Assembly: GCA_947044405.1 (NCBI GenBank) | Contig: CAMRHE010000196.1 | Coordinates: 3,753,918-3,817,917 of the forward strand | From: Leptodactylus fallax | Taxonomy: Eukaryota; Chordata; Amphibia; Anura; Leptodactylidae | Direction: 5' to 3' | Length of the DNA stretch: 64,000 bases | Shown: positions 1 to 14,096 of the stretch, piece after piece | Position numbering within the stretch: the first letter of the stretch is position 1 | Layout: every line of letters begins with the position of its first letter | The notes under the pieces: generated by a model | Databases searched by the model: none | What the model was told of the DNA's origin: nothing | Seen by the model: the letters and a program-made list of their open reading frames with translations, nothing else | Translations under genes and position numbers: made by a program

Positions 1-1382
1 GGTGCCTAAGAGTCCAAAGGCTCCTCTGCCACAAAAGAAGATACTAGTATTGTAAGTGGCACAAAGTGCATGGAAGCCCTAATACAGATTTCACATTAGG
101 GACAAGTTTTGCCTATGCATTTATGGATGTCTATGGATCAATCCATTTAACCAAGTTGTATTTATTTCCTTGTATAGGTTAAAAAATATGAATTTCTGCT
201 AGTTATATACAGCATATACTGCTAATAGAAAAACAGCGTCATGCTAAGTAGTCCACATGTGCCAGCCTGATGAATTTGTTAAAGGCAATCCAGTGACATT
301 AGGTGGAAAAACATGTATTTTATTTGCCCATATTTAGCCAGATAGACAGATGCGAACACACATTGGGCTCTTCTGATTTATTGTGTAGACAACTCAACCT
401 TTCCGTGAGTGATGAACATGAATTGGTTTGTCTAGCAGTATATCAGCTTGTTAGCAAGAGGACACCTAAGTATTCATACTCTGTTCAATAATCTGCAAAC
501 CACAGTCTCACATGGAAAGCCTCAGACAGAAATAACTTGCATCCCGGAGGCAGGAAAGATTGAAGATTTTACAGTAAGTTGAGAAAAAGAATCTATAATC
601 TTCTTGTTTTCTTAGGCTGCACTATAAACTAAAAGCAATACCTTATAAATCTATTGTATAGTTTTTCTGTCGACATTGTAAAATATGTAAGAATGTGACC
701 CTTGACACCTTTATGGTACATTAATGTGGTTTTCACACCCTCTTCATAAGAACAATAAGTGTGAATCCAAGTGTAGACCTTAAAAGTGAGATGCATAAAA
801 ATTGCATAGTTTAACAAGTTCTATACATGGATAAAAATAACTTGTGGACTAAAGGGGAATACGTCATGTATAGTAATTAAAATGTATAAAGTTAAAAGGG
901 TTATGGAAGACCTAGCTCCAATACATATTAATAGAAAATAATCTATATCTAATCTAAAAATAAGAATGATCACACTTATTACTAACTGCTATAACTATGT
1001 AGATATGAGATACTAAGAGCTCATCCACATGTCCATATTATGACTCCTTATGACAGCTGCATACAGATATAACAATTACTATTTTGACACTAATAAGGTG
1101 CTGTAGCATGATAACTCATCATAGAACACAATACAAGTCATTGAAAAGTCTTTGAAAAAGTTGTTAAAGAGGATCTTTCAAGAAGACCATCCCCACCAAT
1201 ACCAGCTTTTTGAATCCTTTGGTAGGCTAACACAGTAGTAGGCATAGTAGTTACTATAGGGCCCAACAACTAAGGGGTTCATTTCCACTAAGAGCTTGGG
1301 TGCAATAACTATGAATGATGAAAGGGGATATGGAAAACTAACTGCACCTCCATTACTTTACAGAAAAATCATAATGCCTGCA
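1..1382. other. EDIL3 intron 2, unique AT-rich sequence
   Basis: AT-rich sequence with no supported gene. The short open frames here show no recognisable domain. It lies downstream of the EDIL3 exon on the minus strand, so it is read as intron 2. I looked for the next EDIL3 exon (a second EGF-like domain with an NPC-type cysteine pattern) and did not see it. Confidence 0.6.
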
Positions 1383-1568
1383 TGTGACATCATTATAATT
1401 ACTTTCTTCATATGCTGTGATGTCACAGTGTATACAATGATCTTTCTCTGCATTATACCTTTAATGTGACATCACTATGTATATTAGTGTATCTCTGTAC
1501 TGTGGTATCACTGTGTGCATTATCATTGTATTGTGATATCACTGTGTACATTATCTCCTATCTGTGAC

Positions 1569-1575
<7 letters not shown>
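1383..1575. repeat. Degenerate tandem repeat, unit about 30-45 bp
   Basis: Five to six imperfect copies of a motif built round TGTGACATCACTGTGTA followed by a CATTATC-like tail. Copies begin near 1383, 1420, 1465, 1502, 1533 and 1562. Unit length varies. The array runs directly into the (AT)n tract at 1574. Confidence 0.6.

Positions 1576-1613
<38 letters not shown>
1574..1613. repeat. (AT)n microsatellite
   Basis: About 20 uninterrupted AT dinucleotides directly abutting the Tc1 end at 1618. Tc1/mariner elements insert at TA, so AT runs are natural targets. Confidence 0.9.
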
Positions 1614-1617
<4 letters not shown>

Positions 1618-1873
1618 CAGTACAGACCAAAAGTTTGGACACACCTTCTCATTCCAAGAGTTTTCTGTATTTTCATGACTATAAAAATTGTAGATTCACA
1701 CTGAAGGCATCAAAACTATGAATTAACACATGTGGAATTATATACTTAACAAAAAAGTGTGAAACAACTGAAAATATGTCTTATATTCTAGGTTCTTCAA
1801 AGTAGCCACCTTTTGCTTTGATTACTGCTTTGCACACTCTTGGCATTCTCTTGATGATCTTCAAGAGGTAGTC
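1618..1873 (-). mobile_element. Tc1/mariner family A, 3' end fragment
   Basis: The terminal sequence starts CAGTACAGACCAAAAGTTTG next to a TA (1616-1617). On the minus strand the inner part (1781-1873) encodes the last ~30 residues of a Tc1-type transposase, including RMPRVCKAVIKAKGGYF, followed by a TAA stop. Similarity stops abruptly at about 1873, so only the 3' inverted repeat and the C-terminal coding tail remain. The catalytic core and the other terminus are missing. Confidence 0.8.
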
Positions 1874-4206
1874 TTTGCTGTTTCAAACTTTAGGGAGTTA
1901 TCCAGGGTTTCATGTTTTTATCGCATGCAGGAATGTTCACTAAAAATCATACGGTACTATACTGGCTGTACCAGAGCTATTATTTGCCATCAGATCTTCA
2001 TTTAGAATAGGACAACTGCCTTAAGAACTAAAATGCCCTGGCTATGAGGTGGTTGTAATAGATAGCAGGCACAGTTAATCTAAAGGTAAACTTGCAACAT
2101 AGCAATGTACAGTACATATGTAGCAAACTTTAAATTGATATTTACTTTCAATTGCTGTTTAAACTAATTCACCTGTTTTATAAGTGGTGACATAGAACAC
2201 AATGAGGGATATTTAGTAAGCTAAATGCACCATGTTTCTGCCTCAATTTGCACCAAAAACACTACATTTATTAACTGTTTTAGGCTAAGGCCCCATGTAG
2301 TAAAATGCAGCTAGATGAGGCAGTCTAAAGATGTGCCGGATGCAGTTACAGACTTAAGTTTACGCAGACTTAGACAGTGTTAGTAAACCTGTCCCAATAC
2401 ATTGCAAATTCTGATATAAACTTGGACTATGAGTCTAAATCTAGATTCACACGACCAAGTCTCACCTGTGAAACTGTCTGTATGTGTTCCGCATTTACTA
2501 GCCTGAACACCATGCCGGAGAGAGGGACTCCTAGCAAAACAGTTATCTATGATACTAGGAGTATCTGCCTCCCATCAATATGCTATCCCGTACTATAATC
2601 ACTATGGAACAGTATGTCGCTGGGAGGCCGGGATTGAAATTTGGTAAAGGACCACCTCAAATTCCTTTCCCAATTACGCTGTGATAACCTAGCCAAAAAA
2701 ATCCCTCTCTGCCTTCGTTTGACATGAATGGAAGGAAGGGACCGATTTGAGGCAGAATTTGGAGATGATTTTGAATCAGCCTCAAAATCAGCTCCAAATT
2801 CCTACTTGATACAGACCAAATACTAAATAACAAATTCCAAATACCCTATTTAATACTAAAGTTTCTTAACAGTACTTTTTCATTGCCTTTTGTAGAGTTC
2901 TGTGACAAGATGTCACACTGAAGCAATGTTAAGTTAAACTTTGCTACATCTGTAATGATGGATTAGTAGGAGAACAGTACAGTGGATACAATTAATTACA
3001 AGTGCAAGCTGCGTGTGGCTTAACTAGAACAGATAAAAAGTTACAAAGTTTTAAAGAACTATTGATTCAATAGAAACTAATTAGAAGGTGAAGAATGAAA
3101 ATGCAAAAACACGGAGAATTGTTTCACTAATGGCTTAATTTAAACATTAACAACTTCACGCTTAGAACAACACGGAGCCAAGGTCACAAGTACTGCGGCA
3201 GAAGTGAACACACTCTGTACATTATGAATTATAGGAAAAGATTATATAGCTATAGAATTGAAATGTCTCAAACATTCATTTTCATATCACCATTTAGTCA
3301 CTGTGATGCAGACATCTGAAATATAGTCAATAGTTATTAAAGGGGACATCCCCTTGTAACATAGATTGCATCGTGTCTCATTTACAGAGATAAATCATGC
3401 TAAACGTATTATATAACACGGCCAATGCTGGCTATGTCTCCAAGTTACCAAACACAACCATGTAGGGGTTTTCTACTTTGTAAACTACTACTTTGTTGGT
3501 AGGGCCTTTTGCTGAAAAGCTGAGACCATCAGTGATGTGCTGTATACATTGGAGAAACCTGGCATAAAATATTAAATTTAGTACCACCGTACATTACACA
3601 ATACCCACTAAATGTAGCAGGCATTCTATATACTGCACATTTATGTCAGGTCCTCCAATGAGGAAGCTCTTTGTAGCCACTCTTTGCTTTGGCTAATACA
3701 TGATGGTTCTGGATTGTATCACCCTTACATGGTATCTATAAAATAGTTATCCAAATCAAGTTTTCACACCACCATTTATTTAGTCACTATGATATAGACA
3801 TCTGATACATGTCTATAATTATTAAAGGGGACATCTATTTATGCAAAAATTAATTAAAATCACACAACCCCTTTAAGATTGGAATGCAGTAACTTTATTA
3901 TAGGGGCAGAACACAAACAAAAGTGTAATATTCAGTTGAGATGAGCAAATCTATTCAATTATTCAATTTCCTAAAAGTTTTGGATTTTGGTGAGTCTGAA
4001 TGTTAATATAGTGTTAATGAATCTTTTTCTGGATGGTTTTGTGTCTTCTTCTTAATAGGTTCAATTAGATCAGTCACATAGAGACCCCATATAACTAAGA
4101 TTTTTAGTTATAAGACTACTTCCATTTCTAGTATCCCATACAAAAACATATTTGATGACACAAACAATAATAGAAAGCTGCATTGTGATCATAAGCTTGC
4201 ACTTAC
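1874..4206. other. EDIL3 intron 2, repeat-poor with a local duplication
   Basis: No gene seen. A MITE-like end starting GGCTAAGGCCCCATG lies near 2283. A direct duplication of about 75 bp is visible: 3277-3350 and 3762-3838 share CACCATTTA, TAGTCACT and the run ATTAAAGGGGACATC. The second copy is followed at 3873-3876 by an inverted TTAA-type end (ACAACCCCTTTAA). Confidence 0.55.
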
Positions 4207-4335
4207 CAACCTCCACAACACTAGAACAGTTGGGATCGTTGAAGCCAGTTGGGCATTCACATGTATAGGTTTCCTCAGATAAACCAGACAAACAGATTCC
4301 TCCATTTTCACATGGATTGGGTTCACACACATCCC
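4207..4335 (-). CDS. edil3: EDIL3 (DEL-1) exon 2, first EGF-like domain
   Basis: This exon encodes 42 complete codons plus split codons at both ends. The peptide begins [18 protein letters not shown] and ends [10 protein letters not shown]. Six cysteines sit at exon residues 3, 8, 14, 25, 27 and 36, the disulphide pattern of an EGF-like domain. The wording closely follows the first EGF repeat of vertebrate EDIL3, a secreted extracellular-matrix protein that binds integrins and phosphatidylserine and acts in endothelial adhesion and inflammation control. The integrin-binding RGD of that protein lies in the second EGF repeat, which is not in this window. On the minus strand an AG acceptor lies just before the exon and a perfect GTAAGT donor just after it. 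The exon starts with the last two bases of a Gly codon and ends with the first base of the next codon, as I recall for mammalian EDIL3. The polypyrimidine tract upstream of the acceptor is weak. MFGE8 is the nearest alternative, but the SSVVEV ending favours EDIL3. Confidence 0.92.
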
Positions 4336-4964
4336 CTGTCAATCAAGACATGTAATGGTTAATCAATGGTTAATCATCCCGTCATCTAACAATAACTTAT
4401 ACAAATGTACAGATGCAACAAACTTTACCTTGAATCTGATAACCTCGTGCAAGTCATGATAATTTAAAACAATTGCAATGGAAAAGCCATTGAACCAGTG
4501 CTAATTCTAACAATCTAGTTTAGTAGTAAACATCTGGTGTGAGGAATAAAATGTAAAATCACCACCATTAAAGCACATTTCTTAGCTAGTGAGACATTTG
4601 TTAAAGAGAGGGCTTCTAGCCTTTACATTTGATGGGGCGCCTCAGTTTTGAATGTTCTCATCTTCATAAGTTTTAAGCTGGCCGTAGACACTATAGTTTT
4701 TATTAGTGGCATAGCCATTCTAGGAAGAAATGCATCTGATAATATTTTACCAACCACTCCAGCAGTTTTCTTTAGAGGAAATCAATAAAACTATTGCTTT
4801 AAAATCACTACTTTTACATTTCTGTGACCACTTCACGAATGTCTTGTTAATGGTGCATTTTTGAATGTGTCCATATAGTTTATATATAGCCACAGACTTT
4901 TAACAGGGAGTACTGGCATAATTGTGATAAAGTACAGATATGTCCTTTGTTAACCTTCTTTTGG
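4336..4964. other. EDIL3 intron 1, start
   Basis: First part of intron 1, lying 5' of exon 2 on the minus strand. No gene seen. A MITE-like end resembling GCTGGCCGTAGACAC lies near 4677; a related form (GCCAGTCATACACATTAGAT) occurs near 32648. Confidence 0.6.
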
Positions 4965-5460
4965 CTGGACATGTTCAGATACAGATGAGTTCTTCCTTAC
5001 AAGTATCACAACAAGTTAAGCGGCTTTTCTAAAAACACCATGATTTTGTGACAAGTTATGAAAAAAATATATGCGAAATATACTCTTTGTGACTACCAAC
5101 GACCACCCACCGAAGGAGAGTGGATTGCAGACTTTTAAGGGTTTTGCTAACATGCTGTGATATTCAGCTGAATCAATTTCAACAGAAATTGAAACCTCAA
5201 CCAAACTGGAGGTCGGTTAAATATGGACATGTGTACTTGTGTCGTGAAATTACCAAGTTTTCAAGACAATATTGTCTTATAATATTGTGTACTGACAAAA
5301 AATGCTTTATGTTTCTATGTTCGGCTACCTATTATTTATTTTGTGAGCTGCAGCCTTTCAAAGGTTTTGCTATTATGTCACAACATTGTATTGAGTTGAT
5401 TTTTATGAGTAAGGATGTATTCTCCCTTACCTGTCCTCTTCACTGGACATGTCCAGATTA
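4965..5460 (-). repeat. Interspersed repeat R1, copies in reverse orientation
   Basis: Reverse-orientation copy of an unnamed interspersed repeat also found at 14520, 21385, 38340 and 46515. Shared landmarks are AAGTTAAGCGGCTTTT, GTGACAAGTTATG, a GACCACCCACC segment, TTTGCTAACATG, and TTTCAA preceded by a GAATCAATT-like block. A second partial unit (TTTCAAAGGTTTTGCTATTA to TGGACATGTCCAG) follows at about 5350-5457. The open frames across it have no domain support. Confidence 0.55.
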
Positions 5461-5526
5461 GTGATGGGAAACCTTGTAAATTTTCATGAGGTTTGGCAGC
5501 AGTGCAGAGTAAAGTTGATTATTATA

Positions 5527-5975
5527 CCTTGGTGTCTCTTCAGACCCCAGAGTATGGAAATTAGAGGCCAGGGAAAATATGTAAAAATTTTAAAAAATAA
5601 ATAAATAAAAAATCACCTTCTCCAGGGCTCCATTGTAGTGTCCTTCAGCATTCCTATCTTCTTCCCAGTCCATCTGCTATCCTCTTCAGCCCCAGGTCAC
5701 CACTGATTGGACTTCAGTGATGACGTGTAGTGGTGTCTACATCATCATGCTTTGACTCCATGGTCAAATCATGATGATGTCAAGGGTCCCCCACAAGCCC
5801 CCTTCCAAGATGTGATTGTGCCTCAGTGGTGGCCTGGGGGCTGATGAAGATGGTGGATGGCCTTGAAAACTGGAATGCCAAAGATTGCCGCAGCTAAGCT
5901 CAGGAAAGTTGACTAAATATTTTTTTATATTTTTACATACCTTACCTGGCCTCTGATTTTTATACTGATGGCCAG
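5527..5975. mobile_element. Foldback MITE of the CAGACCCCAGAGTAT family
   Basis: The left part reads TCTTCAGACCCCAGAGTATG then TTAGAGGCCAGGGAAAATAT and an A/T run. The right part carries the complement, with ACATACCTTACCTGGCCTCT followed by a run resembling TTTTTATACTG. The arms are imperfect inverted repeats round a centre with CATCATCATG and CATGATGATG blocks. The same core is found near 19481, 27265, 36215 and 57115. Confidence 0.6.
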
Positions 5976-6039
5976 ATAGCTGCCATTTTGCTTGATTCAT
6001 GTGAGGCGAACCATAAAATTTTGGTGTGTGTCTATGCTA

Positions 6040-6200
6040 TTTGTGTCTATGTGCGACCACCCTGTGGTGGAAGATAAATTGCTGATTATCAAGGCTTTCA
6101 AGACTTTTATTAGCATGTCATTGCGTAGGATTGTTTTCAAGACAAACTGCTATCTTTAACCAAACTAGAGATCAGTAGAGTGTGAACTTATCTATAAGTA
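6040..6200 (-). repeat. Interspersed repeat R1, partial copy
   Basis: Shares with other R1 copies a GCGACCACCCTGTGGTGG segment, a TTATTAGCATGTCATTG block, GTTTTCAAGACAA, and a CTTTAACCAAACTAGAGATC block. No coding content. Confidence 0.5.
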
Positions 6201-6212
6201 GAGTCCTTAAAG

Positions 6213-6555
6213 AAAATCTGTCACCAAGTACAGAATACTAAATGCAATAAATCATTTAATGTTCTCAGTGCGACTGATTATTTTGGCGTTTTTATCTTTA
6301 AAATCCGTCCATCCGTTCAAAAGATACGGCCCCCGGAACATTATAAGTGGGCGCTAAACCCTTTAATTTCTATGAGAAAAACAAAAGATTCCCGCTCACT
6401 TGGGAAATAAGAGCTAGTTTGCATGTAATCTTCCAGGGGACGTATATTTTCAATGGGTGAACAGATTTTAAAAATAAAACCGCCAGATTGATCAGGAGCA
6501 CAGGAAACATTCAATGATATATGGAAATTTAGTATTTGGTACTTGGTCACCAAAT
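6213..6555. mobile_element. MITE with ACCAAGTAC inverted repeats
   Basis: The left end reads TTAAAGAAAATCTGTCACCA and continues AGTACAGAATACTAAATG. The right end is its imperfect reverse complement (TTTAGTATTTGGTACTTGG then TCACCAAATTCTAGG). The left TTAA is intact, the right is eroded to GTAA. Consistent with a non-autonomous TTAA-target element. Confidence 0.6.
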
Positions 6556-9500
6556 TCTAGGTAAGGTAAGAGAGTTTCATTGAAAAGTACTCCAATACAT
6601 TCCTGCTAAGTCAATTCTATTAATCATCAACATATACATATAAAACAATATAATTATCTTCAACAGCATCTTATTCTACAATGGAACAGTAAGAAATGCT
6701 ACAAAAGTCATCAGTCAGACAAACCTCTAGTCATATTCCAATTTCATTTACATAGGTTATTAAAGTGTTAGCATTACTACTGAGGTCAATGACTGGGGGG
6801 CAGCGGGCAATGTGCATACACTATATGGCAGACCAGTAAGCAGGGGCCAGCAGTAACCAGCACTGTTGGAGTGTCAGCAGCTGGAGGGTCCAACAGGTGA
6901 ATTTAACTTTTTAAAGTGTCATTTTATGACATTTCTTGTTCTTTGTCAATTTTATGAAGTTATCCAACAAATCCTTTGGGTGTTGCAACTATTTTACAAT
7001 TTTTCTTGCACAGTTTATAGATAGGAAACAAAGGTGATGGGACCCTAGCCCCTTTTTCAGTGGGATCGGTGGAAGTCTGAGAAGTTTCACTCTCATCAAA
7101 TATAATGTAATGACATTTTCTAGTGATACTGATATGACGGTCTAAGATGGGGATACTTCTTTAACAAAAGTTATATAAAATGAGTGGTTCCTCCAAAAAT
7201 GTGCAAATCCAGGTCTACCAAATGTCAATTTCTATCCATAAAAAGCAAGCAAACAACTATCAACTACCTCCATTACCTCTTATCCTAGAGCCAAAAACAC
7301 AATTCTGTCCAAATGCTCTCAGGACTGCAATATCTACAACCAGCTATACTCCAAAACTTGCTGATACATTTCTTGCCAGAGCATTATCGATGTGAAGTTT
7401 TATTCCTTGGAACAAAACAATTTGATTCTACACACTAAGTTAGCAATTACATTGAAACAACTAAATCTGCCATAGTACAATATACAGAGTTGTCTATAAA
7501 AGTACATGTGTACTGCAGCCTTTTCATTTTTATTCCTAATTCTGGTACCATTTGTCCATATACATCATCAGATTCAGTCACACACTCAGCCTGCAGCTGC
7601 ATTTTTATAGGCTGGTAATATACTGCGAGCAGAAGCGAGTATAGAATGTCAAGGTAGAGCGAGCAGAATGAGCAAAGGTCTACAGTGGTAGAAAAGGGAA
7701 AATACTGCAGGCAGTGCAATGTACAGAAAAACACCATAATGTTTCTATACAAAGGCAAATACATCTACTTATGCGTTATGGCCTAACCGCATGTACACAT
7801 TTGCCATGTTACAATAAATAGGTGCTATTTGCTTGCATATATTCATAATATGGTCACTACTTTAATATGGAAATTTCCCTGCTTGTTTTCTTACAGTTAG
7901 ACAATATGATACATATGGCAAGTAGACAACATTCCAGAAGGAGAACTGACTTGGCAATGCTTCCATACAAGATGTCAACACAGATCTCTCACAATTTACA
8001 TATGAAAAAAACATATGCACCATATTGAATAGAAATGTGGGACAAGTGAAAAACTAATCCTGTGGGAATCTACCAGCATGTCATCTGGCAGAAAAAATAA
8101 ACTATACAAAACTAATATATGCCTGCAATAAAATGTGGCCATAAATGCAGAGATAATATTGATGATATGACTGATAATGAGTGTCTTGGTAATAATTTGT
8201 ATATTCTTAAAGGGCTTCTCCAGGATTTAGGATTTTATGTATAGGCTATAAATATCTGATGGGGAGAAGGGGGCTACAACTGGCTTCTGCACAGATCAGC
8301 TGTATGGTGACACGTCAGATGCCTTTGCAGTTGGCTCCATACCCAGTATAGTGGCCGGCTGCTGTAACTGCAGCTTAGCTCCCATTGAAGTTAATGAGAG
8401 CTGAATGCCCAGAGGTTAGTGGTTGAGCCACCCTATTATTGTTAGTATTTCACTCTGTACTGTCTTCCTGGAGTATCTCTACCCTAACATGTACCATCAG
8501 TGTTAAATGTTATTTTATTACCTTGCAATACACCTTACTATTATATAATGCCGAATCAGTTACTATTAATATAAGATTGGAGGAATGCTATAGTTAACCC
8601 TGAATCATCTGTATAGAATATGTACCGTAGCTGTGGTTAGAATTAATAATATGAAGTTATCTACACGGTTACAAGGTTCAGAATAAAGAACAAATGTAGC
8701 CAGCTGCATTGAACAGCCTAAGGGGGTCGTACACTGTATGCTCTATTCCTTAAACACATCATTACCAGGTGAGTGTGCATGAATTTATGGAATGGCTCTG
8801 AATATAATTTACATTCTAGATGTAGACTTCCTTACGTGTAAACTGACTGTGCTCTTGCGTGAGAAATATGCATAGGACTGTAATAAAATGCATAAAATAT
8901 TCTTAAAATGTAACAATGTACAGCACGCTATTATCAGAATGTTTTCAACGGATTTGGAGAGACATTTTCTACTATAAAATAAACATAAATATTCCCATTT
9001 TTGTAAACAGCAGCTAATCGCCAAGCATAAAACGTTAATTCTAGAAGTAAAACATGAAGATTCGCTTTAAACTTTCTCAGTGTAATACCAACAAGTCTGA
9101 AGCCTGCATCTTATATTAATGCAGATTCAATTTTCCACTTCATTTCCCCCCTAGGTAAACTGAATCAGCATATTCTGTAAGACAGAGCCCCGGAAAGGCC
9201 TCAAGCAACACTTAAGAGGAAGCAAATCATGGAAAAAAGATACAGTATGAAGGTTAAAAAAAATCCATTGCAAGTAACAATCCCTGCAGCCTTTACGCTA
9301 GCATTGCCCTTTTCACTGTTTTCAAAACTCAGTCATGAAGCTGAAAGTACAGGGTTGCATTTGATGTCATGACAACTACATGCTAGAGAAATCTTATCTC
9401 TTCTGTTTGTGATGATGAGCCGGTCCTGCTGCGTCCATTCCATCACTAGCTCCTCCAGAAATACAGAGGAATTAGATACCTCTCCATAAAACAGTTTCTT

Positions 9501-10368
9501 GTCTATGGAATCTATATGCAGATTTCATGGGAGTACATAAAGATCAGGGCTTCACGGCAAAAGCCAGAATTGATTACTCCCTTGTAAAAAGTCAGGGTAA
9601 ATGTAAAAATAATATTGTTTATCATAATTCTTACTCACATGTGACCTATGGTGTATACCAGGAGGACTCTCAGTTTCTTATAAAAACCTAAACATTTATT
9701 GAAATCTTTAAGTTAGAAAAAGGAAAAATAGATGAGGAATAGCTATATCAGCTGTCAATGGTCTATCACTGATAGACAGGTCAGGGATTCCATCCAGCCT
9801 TCCCTGTATGCATAGGTGTGTTGCCCATAAGTGCAAACCCCCATGTCAGAGATTGTGAATCATTTCTACCAATAGTATAGGTGTGTCTTAGGAACTTGGA
9901 TATTCCTGTCACTGCAATATAGCTTATATTCATGAAACACCCTTGTGTACCAAGATAGAAGTACATGACATCAGTTATAGTTATGGCATCAGTCAATGAT
10001 ATAGTTAACCATTTATACCCCATTCATATTTGACTATATATTGTCACTTTTTAATTTAAGGGTTAATTTCCTGACATGGTAGGGGCATGTCTGATAAACC
10101 ATAAACGGGAAGGGGGAAGGGGTTATAATTCTTGGACAGCCAGACATCAATAGAGATCAAAGTATGGTAATATGCACAGACCCCACAGCAATTGCTTACC
10201 CTGCTTACATGGTAGACACACCATTGTCAGATTTGCACATTGGACTAAATACAGTTAAATAGTCTTTTATGGTAAATAATTACATCAAAATTTGGGATCA
10301 TGAAGCAATTTAGTAAAGTTTTGACTTTATATTTTAATATATATATATTTACACACTTAAAAATTCCC
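6556..10368. other. EDIL3 intron 1, mostly unique sequence
   Basis: No gene seen in 3.8 kb. A single TTAAAGGGCTTCTCC end lies near 8210, followed by GGCTATAAATATCTGATGGG, which resembles the element at 18252. The other end of that element is not evident. Confidence 0.55.
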
Positions 10369-10654
10369 TTAAAGTAACCCACAAGACAGGAGCTAAAATT
10401 ATATGTAAGTCACTCCTTACATGGGATATACACACGTGGACAAAATTGTTGGTACCCACTCGTTTAACGGAAGAAAAACCCACAATGGACACAGAAATAA
10501 CTTGAAACTGACAAAAGTAATAATATATAAAAATTCTATGAAAATGAACAAATGAAAGTCAGACATTGCTTTTCAACCATGCTTCAACAGAATTTTTTTA
10601 AAAAAGAAAACTCATGAAACAGGCCTGGACAGAAATGATGGTTCCCTTAACTTA

Positions 10655-12536
<1,882 letters not shown>

Positions 12537-12858
12537 CTACTAGGCTGCTTAAGATCAGCTTTATTAGAATACAGTTGAGATCTGTGACTACAGATTAGCT
12601 ACAGTGCCTTATCTGAGGTAGTCTGAGACACACCTGACTCACAATTGGTTCCCACTGCTGGTCTGCTGAACCAATGATGAGACAGGGGCATGTCCCAAAC
12701 TACCATAAACTCCCAGCAGGCATTGCAGCTAAACTGTAGTCACAGATTGTAGATTTGTGCTAATAGCAACAAAGGAATAAGATCTGAGGAAAATAACTAG
12801 CAGGTAATGACTTACATATAATTTTTAAGATCCTGACTTGGGGGGGGGGGTCACTTTT

Positions 12859-13675
12859 ATATTAGGGGATCTTTATTATATCAGTGCATCGCATATGTGA
12901 TTGCAAGCCATATGGGAGCCATAATATGTAATCCCAAAAAGTTGTCAGTAAGGGAAAATCTGTAAGGGAGAACAATTAGGTCACATTTGCTGATAACGTA
13001 ACACGAGCAAGCTGACATGTTGTGGTGCTGAGTGACAAGATACAATCAATTCTTGTACATGTGCAATAAATATGAACAGTAAGAACGCATCGATGCATAG
13101 TTGTAAAGACTGAATCAAATCATCCTTGAAATAAAGCAAGTACACTAAAAAAAACTTTGCCCTCCTATATTTATATGGGCAACAATCCATCTAATAAAAG
13201 CCATTCCTGCTGTTCTTGCCTTTATTCATTTAACAGAGCACGAGAATGATGTGGCTTAGAAATTTCCCACCATAGTGACATTTATAGAATGGAGTTAAAA
13301 AGGATCTGTCAGCTCTCCGAACATTTTTTAGTAAATTCTCCATGAAATAATAATGCTGGAGAATCTTTTCCTAGAACTCTGTGCTGTACCATTCCTCTAT
13401 TATTCCTCCTGAATATTTATGAATAAATTGACAACTGGGTGTTATCAATGATGTAAATTATTTTTTTATGTTTAAAGTTCTTGTAGAGCGACAACATTTC
13501 TAGAATTGTTATTTAATGACAAGCATTTACTAAAATAGGTAGGGAAAGGGAGACAGGTCCTTATTATAAGAACATCAGGTCTCATTTCCAGGTAAATCCT
13601 GAATCTGAATGGGTTTAGCCGAAGTGACCTTGGAACAATAGGAGTTGAAATACCAAATACCCTAACATTATGGTA
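12859..13675. other. EDIL3 intron 1
   Basis: No gene seen. A short AAAAAGGATCTGTCAGC segment near 13297 looks like an old MITE end. A G run of about 11 sits at 12840-12850, inside the preceding MITE arm. Confidence 0.5.
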
Positions 13676-13681
13676 ATGTGA

Positions 13682-14090
13682 CTAGAGATGAGCGAATCGA
13701 AGCTGCAGAAGTGGAAATCGATCCAAATTTCAGGATATATTCGATTCACATGGAATCTGGATTTCCTGATGCTTCGCGGTAACGAATATTTAGTAAGGAC
13801 CTTTGTGACATCAGACGGTCACAAGATATTCTCTAGTGATGTGATTGGGTAGGCGTGTCTTTGCTTGTTAGCACATCCTTCCACATGAATAAAAGTTGAC
13901 CATGCTGGAGAGAGAGAGAGACATGACCGCGGCATCCAAGGGCTTCCGCCATTTTGCCGCCCACCCCGGCTCTCTGCAGACAGGAAATAGCTGTTTATTT
14001 GCTGCAAATTAATTCGGATCGAATAGAGTCATATAGGGAAATTTGGCGAAGTTGCCGAATCAAATTTTTTAATACTTCGCTCATCTCTAG
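13682..14090. mobile_element. MITE with CTAGAGATGAGC termini and 6-bp duplication
   Basis: Starts CTAGAGATGAGCGAATCGAA and ends with the complement (ACTTCGCTCATCTCTAG). ATGTGA flanks both sides (13676-13681 and 14091-14096), a likely 6-bp target duplication. The 409-bp element has no coding capacity. A related partial copy ends at about 39329. Confidence 0.75.
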
Positions 14091-14096
14091 ATGTGA

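Noticed and set aside
1..4206. EDIL3 exon 3 or the second EGF domain downstream of exon 2
   Set aside because: I found no second cysteine-patterned frame with splice sites on the minus strand, so the next exon is probably outside the window.
5120..5461. 113-codon plus-strand open frame with several cysteines
   Set aside because: It lies in interspersed repeat R1; other R1 copies do not keep the frame.
12840..12850. Homopolymer G or C runs (also 14609-14619, 18763-18776, 19456-19469, 47679-47691, 59037-59044) as G-quadruplex or regulatory sites
   Set aside because: Each is a single run without the four-tract pattern. They are better seen as slippage-prone tracts; the last is part of the polypurine tract.
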